This document shows, piece after piece, positions 34,696 through 44,006 of a DNA stretch of 64,000 nucleotides (its first letter is position 1; each line of letters opens with the position of its first letter). The notes under the pieces were generated by a model, which was given only the letters and a program-made list of their open reading frames with translations, did no database searches and was not told where the DNA came from. The DNA lies in assembly GCA_963777165.1 (NCBI GenBank), contig CAVZPO010000022.1, positions 1 through 64,000 of the forward strand, written 5' to 3'. Position numbers and translations under genes: made by a program. The stretch is from DYJB01 sp963777165. Lineage in GTDB: Bacteria; Chloroflexota; Anaerolineae; Anaerolineales; E44-bin32.

Positions 34696-36201
34696 TCATT
34701 CCTTCGAGCGCAAGTGCGGGAAGAGGATCACCTCGCGGATCGTCGGGCGGCCGGTGAGCAGCATCGTCAGCCGGTCGATGCCCATGCCGAATCCGCCGTT
34801 GGGGGGCATGCCGTAGCGCATCGCCTGCAGGTAGTCCTCATCCATCGGGTGCCGTTCTTCATCATCGGCGGCGTAGTCCCGCCCCATCTCGGCGAAGCGC
34901 GCCTCCTGGTCCACCGGGTCGTTCAGTTCGGTGAAGGCGTTGCACAGTTCCATGCCGGCGACGTAGCCCTCGAAGCGCTCGACCGTCCCGGGGTCCCCCG
35001 GCTTGCTCTTCGCCAGCGGCGAGATGTCGCGCGGGTAGTCGTAGATGAACGTCGGCTGGATCAGCGCCGGCTCGACGTAGTGCGAGAGGAGCAACTCGAT
35101 CAGCTTGCCGCGCGTCGACGCCTCCGCCGGCGCATGCCCCTTGGCATTCATCGCCGCTCGCAGCGACTCGGCCGATGGGTGGGCGGCGAAGTCGATCCCC
35201 GAGCGCTCGAGAATTGCCGAGCGCAGATCCTCACGCCGCCAGGGCGGAGCCAGGTCGATGGTGTGGCCGTCGTACTCGACCGTCGTTGTGCCGATGGCCT
35301 GGCGCGCCACGGCGGCAACCAGTTCCTCGGTCACCACCATCACCTGGCGGTAGTCGGCGTAGGCCATGTAGAACTCGAGCTGGGTGAATTCGGGGTTGTG
35401 CTTGAAGGACACACCTTCATTCCGAAAATCCCGCCCGATCTCATAGACGCGCTCGAGCCCGCCCACGAGCAGGCGCTTCAGGTACAGCTCGAACGAGATG
35501 CGCAGGTACAGGTCCTGATGCAGCTGATTGTGGTGCGTGACGAACGGCCGGGCCGCCGCGCCGCCGTAGATCGGCTGCAGGATCGGCGTCTCGACCTCGA
35601 TGAAACCCTGTTGGTCGAGGTACGCACGCGCGGCGCTCACCACCCGCGCCCGCATGCGGAACACCTCGCGCACCTCGGGGTTGACCGCCAGGTCGGCATA
35701 GCGCTGCCGGTAGCGCGCCTCCGGGTTGGCGAAGGCGGCGTGCACCACTCGCTGTCCGTCGACGGTCTCCTCTTTGCCGGCCGGGAGCGGCGAGACCGCC
35801 TTGGCCAGCATGCGGAACTCGGTGACGTGCAGGGAGATCTCGCCGGTCTTGGTGCGGAAGAGCGTCCCGGTCGCCTGGACGAAGTCGCCCAGGTCGAACA
35901 GGTCGGCGAACTGCGCCACCTTCTCGGCGCCCAGGTCGTCGGCCCGTAAGTAGAGTTGAAGACGGCCATGGCCGTCTTCAACGTGAGCGAAAGTGACCTT
36001 GCCCATACGCCGCATGGAGCGCAGCCGGCCGACGACGGTCGCCGCCACCGGGCTGGCATCGGGCGCGGCATCGAATGCCGCTTGCGCTTCGGCCGTCGTG
36101 TGCGTGCGCGCCGCGGTCGTCGGGTACGGCTCCATCCCGGCGCGGCGCAGCGCTTCGGCCTTCTCCAGGCGGACTCGCTCGAGGTCGTTCAACTCAGCCA
36201 T
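34696..36201 (-). CDS. lysS: Lysyl-tRNA synthetase, class II
   Basis: 501 residues, normal for LysRS-II. An OB-fold anticodon-binding domain comes first (VAATVVGRLRSMRRMGKVTFAHVEDGHGRLQ in pieces). Class II motif 1 is near EVREVFRMRARVVSAARAYL, motif 2 is GRDFRNEGVSFKHNPEFTQ with its catalytic Arg, and motif 3 is GFGMGIDRLTMLLTGRPTIR. The last residues LFPHLR are conserved. It charges tRNA-Lys with lysine; a tRNA-Lys(TTT) gene lies 2 kb away. ATG 36201 fits the family start. greA with its own terminator lies upstream, so lysS probably has a separate promoter or depends on read-through. Confidence 0.95.
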   Translation of the reverse strand: MAELNDLERVRLEKAEALRRAGMEPYPTTAARTHTTAEAQAAFDAAPDASPVAATVVGRLRSMRRMGKVTFAHVEDGHGRLQLYLRADDLGAEKVAQFADLFDLGDFVQATGTLFRTKTGEISLHVTEFRMLAKAVSPLPAGKEETVDGQRVVHAAFANPEARYRQRYADLAVNPEVREVFRMRARVVSAARAYLDQQGFIEVETPILQPIYGGAAARPFVTHHNQLHQDLYLRISFELYLKRLLVGGLERVYEIGRDFRNEGVSFKHNPEFTQLEFYMAYADYRQVMVVTEELVAAVARQAIGTTTVEYDGHTIDLAPPWRREDLRSAILERSGIDFAAHPSAESLRAAMNAKGHAPAEASTRGKLIELLLSHYVEPALIQPTFIYDYPRDISPLAKSKPGDPGTVERFEGYVAGMELCNAFTELNDPVDQEARFAEMGRDYAADDEERHPMDEDYLQAMRYGMPPNGGFGMGIDRLTMLLTGRPTIREVILFPHLRSKE

Positions 36202-36295
36202 GATTTCACTCTCGGATGCGGACGAGACCCGCTGCCCGGCCGGCGCCGGGCGGGAGCCCGGCGGCTGCCGGGCGGCGGCCAGAGTCAAATCCTAC

Positions 36296-36331
36296 AAAAA
36301 AAGCCCCGCGCAAGCCAGGCCGGCGCGGGGC
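36296..36331 (-). terminator. Intrinsic terminator of greA
   Basis: On the minus strand a GCCCCGCGC/GCGCGGGGC stem (arms 36331-36323 and 36311-36303) is followed by seven T (36302-36296). This is the clearest Rho-independent terminator in the window. It lies 20 nt after the greA stop and before lysS. Confidence 0.88.
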
Positions 36332-36351
36332 ATGATCCCGGACCTGGGGGA

Positions 36352-36819
36352 CTACTTGATCTTGGCCAACTTGAAGCGCAGCTTGCCGGCCGGGGCATGC
36401 ACCTCGACCTCATCGCCGACCCGGTGGTCGAGCAGCGCCTGCCCCAGCGGCAACTCGTTCGAGATCAGCCCTTGCTTGGGGTTGGCTTCGGCCGCGCCGA
36501 CGATGGTGTAGGTTTCGGGCTTGTTGCCGGCTTCCTGCACGACGACGGTGCTGCCGATCTTGACTACGTCCTTCGAGCCGCCCGGCTCGATCAACTTGGC
36601 CTGCGCCAGCATGTGCTCGAGCTCGAGGATCCGGCCCTCAACGAAGGCTTGCTCGTTTTTGGCGGCCTCGTACTCGGCATTCTCGATCAACTCGCCGTCT
36701 TCCATCGCCTCGTGCAGGCGCGTGGCAACTTCCTGACGCTTCACCGTCCTCAGCTGCTCGAGCTCTTCCTCCAGCTTCTTCAGGCCTTCCGCGGTGACGT
36801 AGACGGCATGCATACTCAT
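36352..36819 (-). CDS. greA: Transcription elongation factor GreA
   Basis: 155 residues, standard size. The N-terminal coiled coil starts YVTAEGLKKLEEELEQL. The tip acidic residues lie in MEDGELIENAEYEAAKNEQAFVEGRI, split across the hairpin turn (Asp-Gly-Glu). The C-terminal FKBP-like domain has VGDEVEVHAPAGKLRF. GreA inserts into the RNA polymerase secondary channel and triggers cleavage of backtracked RNA. ATG 36819 follows GAGG. An upstream promoter and a leader hairpin are visible; an intrinsic terminator follows. Confidence 0.95.
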   Translation of the reverse strand: MSMHAVYVTAEGLKKLEEELEQLRTVKRQEVATRLHEAMEDGELIENAEYEAAKNEQAFVEGRILELEHMLAQAKLIEPGGSKDVVKIGSTVVVQEAGNKPETYTIVGAAEANPKQGLISNELPLGQALLDHRVGDEVEVHAPAGKLRFKLAKIK

Positions 36820-36859
36820 CCCGACCTCAACCTTTGGCGCCACGGTGTAGACAAAAGGA

Positions 36860-36928
36860 CTGAGAGGATTCTCTCAGCCCAGGCGGCACTGCTGACTGGA
36901 TGATAGCACATCTGAAAGGGGCTGTCTA
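36860..36928 (-). promoter_or_regulatory. greA promoter and leader hairpin
   Basis: On the minus strand -35 TAGACA (36928-36923), a 17-bp spacer and -10 TATCAT (36905-36900, with an upstream TGC) form a promoter. The transcript would carry a 7-bp hairpin (arms 36877-36871 and 36866-36860) about 40 nt before the ATG. A leader hairpin upstream of greA recalls leader attenuation in E. coli greA, but the sequences are unrelated. Confidence 0.5.
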
Positions 36929-37045
36929 GTCGAGTGAGTTCCCGCGAGGGGGGCCACAGGTGGCCCGTGGTGGCACGTGGTCCAACAAGTGGGCATCTCT
37001 GGCGTAGGACTCAAGTCCCAGCTGACGCCGCAGAGGCTGGGGGTT

Positions 37046-37786
37046 TCAGTCCGCGCCCACCGGGCGAAGGAAGCGCAGCCCGCCAGATCGCTCGAGGGTC
37101 CCGATCAGCTCGAGGTACAGGGCATTTTCGGTGGCCCAGAAGGTTGCCGACTGCGAACGGTACTCCCCGATGGAGTCGATCCACTGACGGACTTCTTCCT
37201 CGGCCAGGGGGATGGTTGCCATGACCCCGGTGGGCAGGGGGAGGTCTGCCGGCAGCACGCCACCGCGAGCGGCATAGGGCATGTCCTGGTAATACCACAG
37301 AGGCCGGCCGAGGCGTTCCGCCGCCATGCGGGTGAGGCGGTGGTCGACATGTCCGCCGACGACGGAGGGGCAGTACAACCGGGCGTCCGGAGGGCATTTC
37401 TCCACGAGCAGGGCGGCCAGGCGAGCCACCAGCTCCTGGTCGGCCGGGTGGAGTGAGCCGAAGATGGCACCTTCATCCGGGTAGAGCGGTTCGCCGGCGG
37501 CCCAGCGGTAGACGGCGTCGGGGACTTCGAGGTGAACGGCGGAGGCGCCCAGGCGGCCGCAGGCCATGCGGTCCTCCGCCCTTCGGGCGGCGATCGGCGA
37601 GCCGGCCCCGCCCCAGCGCCGGTGGAGCTCGACGGCGAAAGGCGTGAGCTCGCCGACCGGTGTATCCCCGGCGCAGACGGTGACGACTGTCACGCCCTCA
37701 TCGTTCGCCGTCTGGCGTGCGATCAGGCCGCCGCAGGAGAAGACGGCATCGTCGAGGTGCGGCGCCAAGTAGACGTGGGACGCCAT
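37046..37786 (-). CDS. PIG-L / LmbE-family deacetylase
   Basis: 246 residues. The zinc-dependent N-acetylglucosamine-type deacetylase signature is YLAPHLDDAVFSCGG (His and Asp of motif AHPDD) and GGHVDHRLT (third ligand His). SPIAARRAEDRMACGRLGA is the usual helix after motif I. Substrates in this family are GlcNAc-linked thiol precursors, lipids or glycans; which applies here is unknown. A TATAAT box lies only 7 nt upstream of ATG 37786, with no ribosome site, so the mRNA is probably leaderless. Confidence 0.85.
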   Translation of the reverse strand: MASHVYLAPHLDDAVFSCGGLIARQTANDEGVTVVTVCAGDTPVGELTPFAVELHRRWGGAGSPIAARRAEDRMACGRLGASAVHLEVPDAVYRWAAGEPLYPDEGAIFGSLHPADQELVARLAALLVEKCPPDARLYCPSVVGGHVDHRLTRMAAERLGRPLWYYQDMPYAARGGVLPADLPLPTGVMATIPLAEEEVRQWIDSIGEYRSQSATFWATENALYLELIGTLERSGGLRFLRPVGAD

Positions 37787-37793
37787 GTCAGGG

Positions 37794-37799
37794 ATTATA
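37794..37799 (-). promoter_or_regulatory. TATAAT box 7 nt before the PIG-L start (leaderless)
   Basis: On the minus strand TATAAT (37799-37794) is followed by CCCTGAC and then the ATG, so transcription would start at or next to the start codon. This is the best example in the window of a leaderless arrangement. Confidence 0.55.
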
Positions 37800-38189
37800 G
37801 CGGAGTCAGGTCGAAACTACGCGCAAGGCCCCGAAGCCCCAATACTGGCCAGTTTCTGGTTGGCGAAGGGGCAAGCCCCCATCCCTTGGGGCCGACTGGG
37901 GCCGTCTTCCGGCCGTGATGCCGGGTCAGCGACTTCAGGGCCCGGGCAATGGCGAAGGCTGGCGCTTTGCGGTTGTCACGCGTGCCGCTGAGGCTGCTGA
38001 GATTGCAGTGTTGGGCTGTGCCCTCATTGCAGTAGGGTGTCGTCCCCTCATCCTCGACCTACCCAAGGAACTGTGGGTGCGCGCACCTGAAAGCCGGCCG
38101 CGGTCACCGCTCGCCGCGAGCTGCTAGTTGCTAACTGCTAATTGCCAATTGCTGATCGCTGGTTGCCAATCGCTGACAGCCGCCCGTGA
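37800..38189. other. Intergenic with dispersed AT-rich repeat at 38121-38176
   Basis: No gene supported. The distal part (38121-38176) repeats short steps such as CTAGTTGCTAACTGCTAATT. It contains an 18-nt block (38137-38154) that is the exact reverse complement of 10465-10482. The rest shows no recognisable signal. Confidence 0.6.
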
Positions 38190-38203
38190 TAGAATCCCGC
38201 CGC

Positions 38204-38275
38204 GGGCCGTTAGCTCAATGGCAGAGCAGGTGCCTTTTAAGCACAAGGTTACAGGTTCAAGTCCTGTACGGCCCA
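38204..38275 (+). tRNA. tRNA-Lys (anticodon TTT)
   Basis: Full cloverleaf: acceptor GGGCCGT/ACGGCCC, D-arm GCTCAATGGCAGAGC, anticodon loop CTTTTAA (38234-38240) giving TTT, T-arm ACAGGTTCAAGTCCTGT, discriminator A at 38275. CCA is not encoded. The outermost anticodon-stem pair is a G-A mismatch. A TAGAAT -10 box lies 8 nt upstream (38190-38195). Confidence 0.93.
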
Positions 38276-38391
38276 TTCTACGGCGTAGCTCTCCCCACTC
38301 GGGAGGCACGTTCTCCATCCGCATGCCTCCCGGCCTAAGGGATTCGGTGAATGCAAACCGCCCTCACCCTGCGGCAGAGTTAACCCCCGCC

Positions 38392-39840
38392 ATGGAATCC
38401 CCCGCCACCTCACCTGGAACCCCATCGATGCCGGTAAGAATCTTCATCCTCTTCATGCTCCTGTTCGCCATCTCGACCAAGCGATCCGTGTCGTCCTGGA
38501 ATGACGCTTCACGAATGGCAACCATCCAATCCCTGGTGGAGCAACAGACCCTGATCATTGATGATACGGCGTTTGTCGACAAGACTTCGGACACCTATGT
38601 CTTCCGCGGACACACCTACTCCAGCAAACCTCCGGCCCTGGCCATCATCGGTGCCCTTGTTTATGCCCCGATGTACCTGGCCGGACTCACCTTTGACCGC
38701 GATCCCTCGTTGCCTTACTTCCTCATCACCCTCTTGACCATCGGGACCATCTCTGCCCTGGGGCTGGTCTTCTTCTGGAAGATGCAGGTTGACGAGTTTC
38801 GCGTCGACGTCGAATGGGCAAAGATCACGACCTTCGTTGCCGGTACCGGGACGTTGGTGCTCCCCTACTCCACCGTGTTCAATAGCCACGCGGTTGGCGG
38901 AGCCCTTGTGCTCATCGGCTTCTACTACGCCTTCAAGGGCCCCATCCGGTCGGAGACCCGCCACGCCATCTTCTCTGGACTGCTGCTTGCCCTTGCCGGG
39001 AGCGTCGAGACGACCTGCTTGATCTTTCTCCCCTTCGCTCTCTTGATCTTCCTCAGAAGGTCGCTCAGGGATGCTCTGCGATTTGCAGCTGCCTGTACGC
39101 CAATCGTAGTGTTCTACTTCGGCGCAAACCTCATCCTCTCCGGGAGCCTGCTCCCACCCACATTAAACGCTCCCTTGCGGTCATTGCCTGGGTCGGCATT
39201 CTCAGGCGAGAACCTGTCCGGGCTGACCAGCCACGCGACTCTCGCCGACGGCTTGGTCTATGCGTTTCACATGCTGATCGGCAATCGGGGGCTCTTTTCC
39301 CACACACCGATCCTTCTCTTCGCTATCCCGGGGGTCGTCCTAGCCTACAGGCTCAGAAGATCGCAGTTGCCCTATTCGGACACTCTGTTGCTTGTGCTGG
39401 CCTGCTGCCTGTTCATCGGACTGGCGATCCTGCGGACGAACAACTATGGTGGCAACTCCTTCGGGGTCCGATGGTTCGCAACGATCATGCTGATCCTCTT
39501 TCTTCCCATCGCGTTCCTCTCGGAAGAGATGGGGTCGAGAGGGTGGTTGCGCTCTCTATTCTGGGTGGTCAGCGCGCTGTCAATCGCCATAGCCCTGGTT
39601 GGCTCCTACCGACCCTTCCTTCCCTCTCCGAATCCCGTCCCTGGATTGCCCGGAATCGTTGATAACACCATGTGGCTCGCGATCGTGAGGATTGCGACTC
39701 TCTCCACGCCGCTGGGGAAGGTGCGCTTCCTCCTCGTCGCCGCAATCGTGTACGCCGCGTTCTTCTTGCTCAAGAGGGGCCACGATCGGAGCAGCTTGAG
39801 AGGGCCGGCCCCCTCATTCCCCGCGCAATCCTCCGGGTAG
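38392..39840 (+). CDS. GT-C-like polytopic membrane protein
   Basis: About 482 residues with roughly ten to eleven membrane spans. The extracytoplasmic loop after the first span carries SWNDASRMATIQSLVEQQTL and RGHTYSSKPPALAIIGALVY. That arrangement is seen in dolichyl-phosphate-mannose transferase-like (GT39/GT83-type) proteins, where the acidic residue of the first loop is catalytic. It probably transfers a sugar from a lipid carrier outside the membrane. The start is uncertain (38392 or 38428). It and the next two genes have visibly lower GC than neighbours. It is tail-to-tail with the gene at 39841 with no gap. Confidence 0.68.
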   Translation: MESPATSPGTPSMPVRIFILFMLLFAISTKRSVSSWNDASRMATIQSLVEQQTLIIDDTAFVDKTSDTYVFRGHTYSSKPPALAIIGALVYAPMYLAGLTFDRDPSLPYFLITLLTIGTISALGLVFFWKMQVDEFRVDVEWAKITTFVAGTGTLVLPYSTVFNSHAVGGALVLIGFYYAFKGPIRSETRHAIFSGLLLALAGSVETTCLIFLPFALLIFLRRSLRDALRFAAACTPIVVFYFGANLILSGSLLPPTLNAPLRSLPGSAFSGENLSGLTSHATLADGLVYAFHMLIGNRGLFSHTPILLFAIPGVVLAYRLRRSQLPYSDTLLLVLACCLFIGLAILRTNNYGGNSFGVRWFATIMLILFLPIAFLSEEMGSRGWLRSLFWVVSALSIAIALVGSYRPFLPSPNPVPGLPGIVDNTMWLAIVRIATLSTPLGKVRFLLVAAIVYAAFFLLKRGHDRSSLRGPAPSFPAQSSG

Positions 39841-41439
39841 CTAGCGTCCGAAGATCGCGTAGTTGGAACCTTCGATCAAAGGGGCTTGCGGCGGTCTTTC
39901 GTGCCGGCTGAGACTCTGCGGCCTGTCAACCCAAATGTAGACTTGATAGTCGTTCTCGTCCCACGTGTAATCCCTCAGGTAGTACTTGGTCAACCGGAAC
40001 TTCTCGTTCGACGAGTAGATCGAGACGCCTAGGTCTCCAACCTTCGACCCAATCTCCCGCCAATTCCGGTTGTAGGGGAAGCCGAAGATCCCCTCAATCG
40101 CCTCGCCGCTGCTCAATGCTTCAGACATCCTGCCGAAGACATAGGTCTTGCTGTTCCAAGGGTATTCGGGCGTGGCATTCACAAATGCCTGGTAGTTGAA
40201 GGATGTTGCTGACAGGCCCACCGTCAAGATGATCGCCATGGAGATACCGGGGTAGCGCTCCAGGGCATGCTCCAGGGCCACCGCCAACCCGACAAGAAGC
40301 GGGGTCATGAAGGTATAGATGTGGGTCAAGGGCATCGCGAACCACAGGCCATACGCCGTGAAGGAAATCAGCAACCACAGGTCCAACGCCACATCGGCCC
40401 GCCCCCGGCCGGACTCCGGTCCTCGCCGAATGAGCAGGCTGCCCGCCATTGCCGCACCCACCAGCGTGCTTGCGTAGACCAGAAGTCTGACGCGTTCCAC
40501 GTGGAGGATCCGGCCGACGACGAGTCCGGTCAGCAACACCACCATCACCACAACAACCCGGCCGCCTTTCTTCATCCGGGCTCCTGCGAACACCGAGAGA
40601 CCCAGGAACAGAAGGATGAGGAATTCCTTGGAGTGATAGATCGCCAGCAGCCTCAGGCTGTAGTACAACGAATCGTAACGAAACTCCGAGGTGATCCTCT
40701 GGCCGAGCAAGTACGAAGCGGTGGATGAGAACTCGGGATTGAGGATGAAGGGGATATAGAAGACGCCGCTGACCAAGGCCAAGGGCGCCAGGTAGTAGAG
40801 GAGGCTCGTCCCGCGCCGCTCGGATCGAACGCTCTGCGTCGCCAAGAACAGGGCGATCGGGACGATGAAGCTCAGCGCATCGTAGTGGAACAACAAGGCC
40901 GCGCCGGACAAACTCCCTGCGGTCACAAGCCGCCATGTCGCACCGTCTTCCAGGTGGCCGATGAATTCGTAATAGGTAAGGATCGACAGCAAGACGACAA
41001 AGGATTGGTATTGGGCGACCCTGGAAAAAGCCAGGAACAACCCCGACCCAGCCAACAGGAAGGCGGCGATCGAGCCTGCGCGTCTTGACCAGTATCGGGC
41101 ACCCAGTAGGTAGACGGCCACAACCGAGAGGATCCCTGCCAGGAGAAACGGCTCGCGGAGGAAGCCTTCAGGCTGGTCCACCTTCCCGAGAACAATCCCG
41201 TTTACGGCATAGGTCAGCAGATACTGCAGAGGGCCCTTCGACCTGGTCAAGAGGAATTGCAGAATACCCTGGTTTCCGAACAGGTAGTCCTGGGCGGCGA
41301 CCTCGTCGCCCTGGAAGTTCGAATAACCGAGACTTGCAGCCCGCAGGACGGTGTTCACTCCCGCGAAGGCAAGGAGCGAGATCATGGAGATCCGTCTCCA
41401 CGTCTCTCGGCGCTGATTACCGACCAGAGAGCTGGCCAT
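39841..41439 (-). CDS. GT-C family membrane glycosyltransferase (ArnT/GT83-like)
   Basis: 532 residues. About ten spans are followed by a soluble C-terminal domain of about 120 residues. The first extracytoplasmic loop has SNFQGDEVAAQDYL, matching the Asp-Glu catalytic motif of ArnT/PMT-type enzymes that use polyprenyl-phosphate sugars. FLAFSRVAQYQSFVVLLSILTYYEF is the usual conserved amphipathic region. The acceptor is unknown. Same low-GC cluster as its two neighbours. Its stop codon abuts the stop of the convergent gene at 39840. Confidence 0.75.
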   Translation of the reverse strand: MASSLVGNQRRETWRRISMISLLAFAGVNTVLRAASLGYSNFQGDEVAAQDYLFGNQGILQFLLTRSKGPLQYLLTYAVNGIVLGKVDQPEGFLREPFLLAGILSVVAVYLLGARYWSRRAGSIAAFLLAGSGLFLAFSRVAQYQSFVVLLSILTYYEFIGHLEDGATWRLVTAGSLSGAALLFHYDALSFIVPIALFLATQSVRSERRGTSLLYYLAPLALVSGVFYIPFILNPEFSSTASYLLGQRITSEFRYDSLYYSLRLLAIYHSKEFLILLFLGLSVFAGARMKKGGRVVVVMVVLLTGLVVGRILHVERVRLLVYASTLVGAAMAGSLLIRRGPESGRGRADVALDLWLLISFTAYGLWFAMPLTHIYTFMTPLLVGLAVALEHALERYPGISMAIILTVGLSATSFNYQAFVNATPEYPWNSKTYVFGRMSEALSSGEAIEGIFGFPYNRNWREIGSKVGDLGVSIYSSNEKFRLTKYYLRDYTWDENDYQVYIWVDRPQSLSRHERPPQAPLIEGSNYAIFGR

Positions 41440-41633
41440 TGCCTTTTCGATGTGCCCCAGCGGGCCCGCCGCTTAGCTCCACTCGGGAGCCGCCTTGGGC
41501 CCCAACCGGCATCCATAACGGACGCCACGACGGCCCGCTAGGGGACGTGCCCGGACCGCCAAGGAAGCGGTTCGGTCTTGGTGCGATTGGGACGCCCATC
41601 CGAATGTGCATGGGGCAACCACGCTCCGATCGT

Positions 41634-43121
41634 TCATGGCGTCGAGGAGGCACGCCGGAACATCCACACCTGTGCGCCCTGGTACTTCCTCGTGTCCGCA
41701 AGTTCTAGCGTGGCCATCAGATGTTCCATGAGTGCCGGACTCGGCGAACCGTGTGCCGCGACGTACCATATCCGCTCCGGATTATGAAGACGGATGTACT
41801 CGTCAAAGGCAGCCACATCCTCGGGTTCTCCGGCAATCAACTCGACCCGCTCGCGCGAACCGAAGCGCTCGAAGTAATAGTTGAAGTAGTCCGGATGTTT
41901 GGCGAAGCCGACGATTACCCGGCTTCGCGTGGGGTCGGTCCGCTCAATGATGTACTGCACAGCTTCTCGGAATTGCTCCTTGGAGGGAACTCGGTAGTAG
42001 CCCACCAGGAAGATCATCTGGTAGAGCGCAACACCGCCAAGAACCAGCACGAAGCCTGCCTTGGTCCACCCCCGGAAAGGCAGCTTGACAATAGCCCGAG
42101 AGAGTAGCAGGTAGGCTGCGGGGAGGGAAACGATCAGGTTTCTTTGGGTATAGATCGGGGTGCGAACGCTGGAGAAGATCCACGTGAGGACCAGAGGGAC
42201 CACGAGCCAGTACCCAAGGACGAACTCGGAAGACCCCCAGAGCGCCCTCCTACTCTCCCCCACGGTTTCCTTGTGTTGGCGGAGCTTTGAATAGAGTAGG
42301 TAAGCGTAGAGCAGCAGGACGACGACAGCCAGGATCTTCGAACGGTTGAATAGGAAGCTGATGTACGCCGGGAAGGCGGTCAGCTTCGGCGGGTCAATCC
42401 ACGAGATCAGGTTGGTATGGGACAACTGCTCGACCATGGAGGGGACCCACGGGGAATACCCCACCAAGATCGCCAGATACAGTAAGGCCGCAGTCCGGAG
42501 ATAGCGGGCGGTACCCGCGGCAAGCGTCAACAATCCTATGCCTTGGAGTGCCACAAGCAGCAATCCGTAGTAATGCGAGTAACAGGTCAGAAGCGCCGTG
42601 AAGATGTACCCGAGGGCAGTGCCAATCCCGACCTTCGACTCTCGTTTGACCGAGCTCGCCACTTCCGCCCACAGCGCGGATGAGAGCAGCGCGGCAAGCA
42701 GCACCAGCGAGTAGTTGCGGGCCTCCTGACTGAAGGAAATGGGGCACCACAGAACAGCCATCAGAAAGGCCGCGATCAGCCCTTCGCGGTAGGAAAACCA
42801 TCTCCACCCAATCCAGAAGATGGCAAGGATCGAAAGGATCCCGAAGACAGCGGAAGGGAGACGCAACGCCTGTTCCGTGTCCCCCAGGGACCGCTCGACG
42901 GCAAATAGGATGATCTGGAAAGCAGGGGGATGGGTATCTGGCCTGACCCCGTTGTCGATCACCTCACCGATCGTCTTGAAGCTGCTCTGCCGCCAGCTTT
43001 CCAGTTCATCGGTCCACAGCGATTCGCTCCCGAGATGGTACAGACGGAGTGTGGCGCCAGCCAGGACGATGAGAGCGACGGTCAGCCAGATACGGGGCGT
43101 GATGTGTTCGAGTTCCTTCAT
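41634..43121 (-). CDS. GT-C family membrane glycosyltransferase (PMT_2/GT39-like)
   Basis: 495 residues. The first loop motif is ESLWTDELESW and the second is DTHPPAFQIILF, both diagnostic of PMT_2-type glycosyltransferases. PISFSQEARNYSLVLLAALLSSALW follows. About eleven spans and a C-terminal globular tail (about 390-495) are visible. It would transfer a sugar from a polyprenyl-phosphate donor to a protein, lipid or glycan outside the membrane. It lies upstream of the related gene at 39841-41439 with a 194-nt gap, in the same orientation. Confidence 0.8.
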   Translation of the reverse strand: MKELEHITPRIWLTVALIVLAGATLRLYHLGSESLWTDELESWRQSSFKTIGEVIDNGVRPDTHPPAFQIILFAVERSLGDTEQALRLPSAVFGILSILAIFWIGWRWFSYREGLIAAFLMAVLWCPISFSQEARNYSLVLLAALLSSALWAEVASSVKRESKVGIGTALGYIFTALLTCYSHYYGLLLVALQGIGLLTLAAGTARYLRTAALLYLAILVGYSPWVPSMVEQLSHTNLISWIDPPKLTAFPAYISFLFNRSKILAVVVLLLYAYLLYSKLRQHKETVGESRRALWGSSEFVLGYWLVVPLVLTWIFSSVRTPIYTQRNLIVSLPAAYLLLSRAIVKLPFRGWTKAGFVLVLGGVALYQMIFLVGYYRVPSKEQFREAVQYIIERTDPTRSRVIVGFAKHPDYFNYYFERFGSRERVELIAGEPEDVAAFDEYIRLHNPERIWYVAAHGSPSPALMEHLMATLELADTRKYQGAQVWMFRRASSTP

Positions 43122-44006
43122 TCGCGCCTTGCCCCTACGTCTAGGATCAACCCGATATCATAAGCGATTCTGCCACCGGCGATCGTGCTCCACTGTCCCT
43201 GTGCCGAGAATGCGGGCGGTCCTTCGACCCGCGGCAATGGATTGAGAAAGGCCTCCCGCGGGGTGGAACCTTCGCCGGTCGCCGACCACCTCTAACAGCC
43301 ACCGACAATCCCGCCGAAAGGCGTTTTCTGCGCTGTCCCTGACCTTCGTCGGAGGACCTGATACGCGTCCGTGTCCCCAGGTGCACAGCCCGCCAGGGGG
43401 CAGGCCAGGGGCTCTGTTCCCCAACCTTGCCGCGGGCGCCAGGGTTGTTGACCTGAGCGCAGAGTCGACCGGATCGATGGGCCGATAACGTGGGCAATTG
43501 GGCTTCAAAGCTCCAGGCTGCAAGTCCGACCTCTGCACGGCCCTCCCCCTTCTCCATCTATCGAGAAGCTGCCCGTCAGGCAACTGAACCCGCCAAGGAA
43601 GGGCGGCCATCTCAGGTGACCTCGTCTCCCCGCAAGGGCGTATCTATCACGATCCAGCTCGGGGGTGTCACGGCATGTGGGGGAGATTACGCTACTCCTC
43701 CCTAGTCAGATCATTGTTGAGATCACCTCTCCTGTCAGCGGCCGATGGCTGCCAGCCCACATGCCTCACTCCGCCATGGTCCCCGTCAACGGGTACATTA
43801 CGCTCGATGGCGACCGGTCAGCCGAGATCACCATGGGCGGCATGCGCAGGCGCCAGAATTTCCTCAGGGAGCTTGACGACCGCAGCAGAGATGATGCACT
43901 GAGTTTGCGCCTCCCACGCCCAGCGCCGTGGGTTTCCCTCCTCGCCACCCGGCGCTGCGTGCGAAGCGCCCGACCGGACAAAGACCTGATAGAATGCCTT
44001 GCCAGA
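43122..44006. other. Intergenic (about 0.9 kb), no gene supported
   Basis: Several open frames exist on both strands, but none has a ribosome site with recognisable protein content. The only clear signal is a TAGAAT box at 43990-43995 before the deleted tRNA. It may hold decayed sequence at the edge of the glycosyltransferase cluster. Confidence 0.45.

Noticed and set aside
38128..38391. N-terminal extension of the GT-C gene reading through tRNA-Lys
   Set aside because: The frame passes through the whole tRNA gene; the membrane protein begins at 38392 or 38428.
43158..43610. Possible 150-codon gene in the 43.1-44.0 kb gap
   Set aside because: No ribosome binding site, Arg/Pro-rich low-information composition, no recognisable domain.
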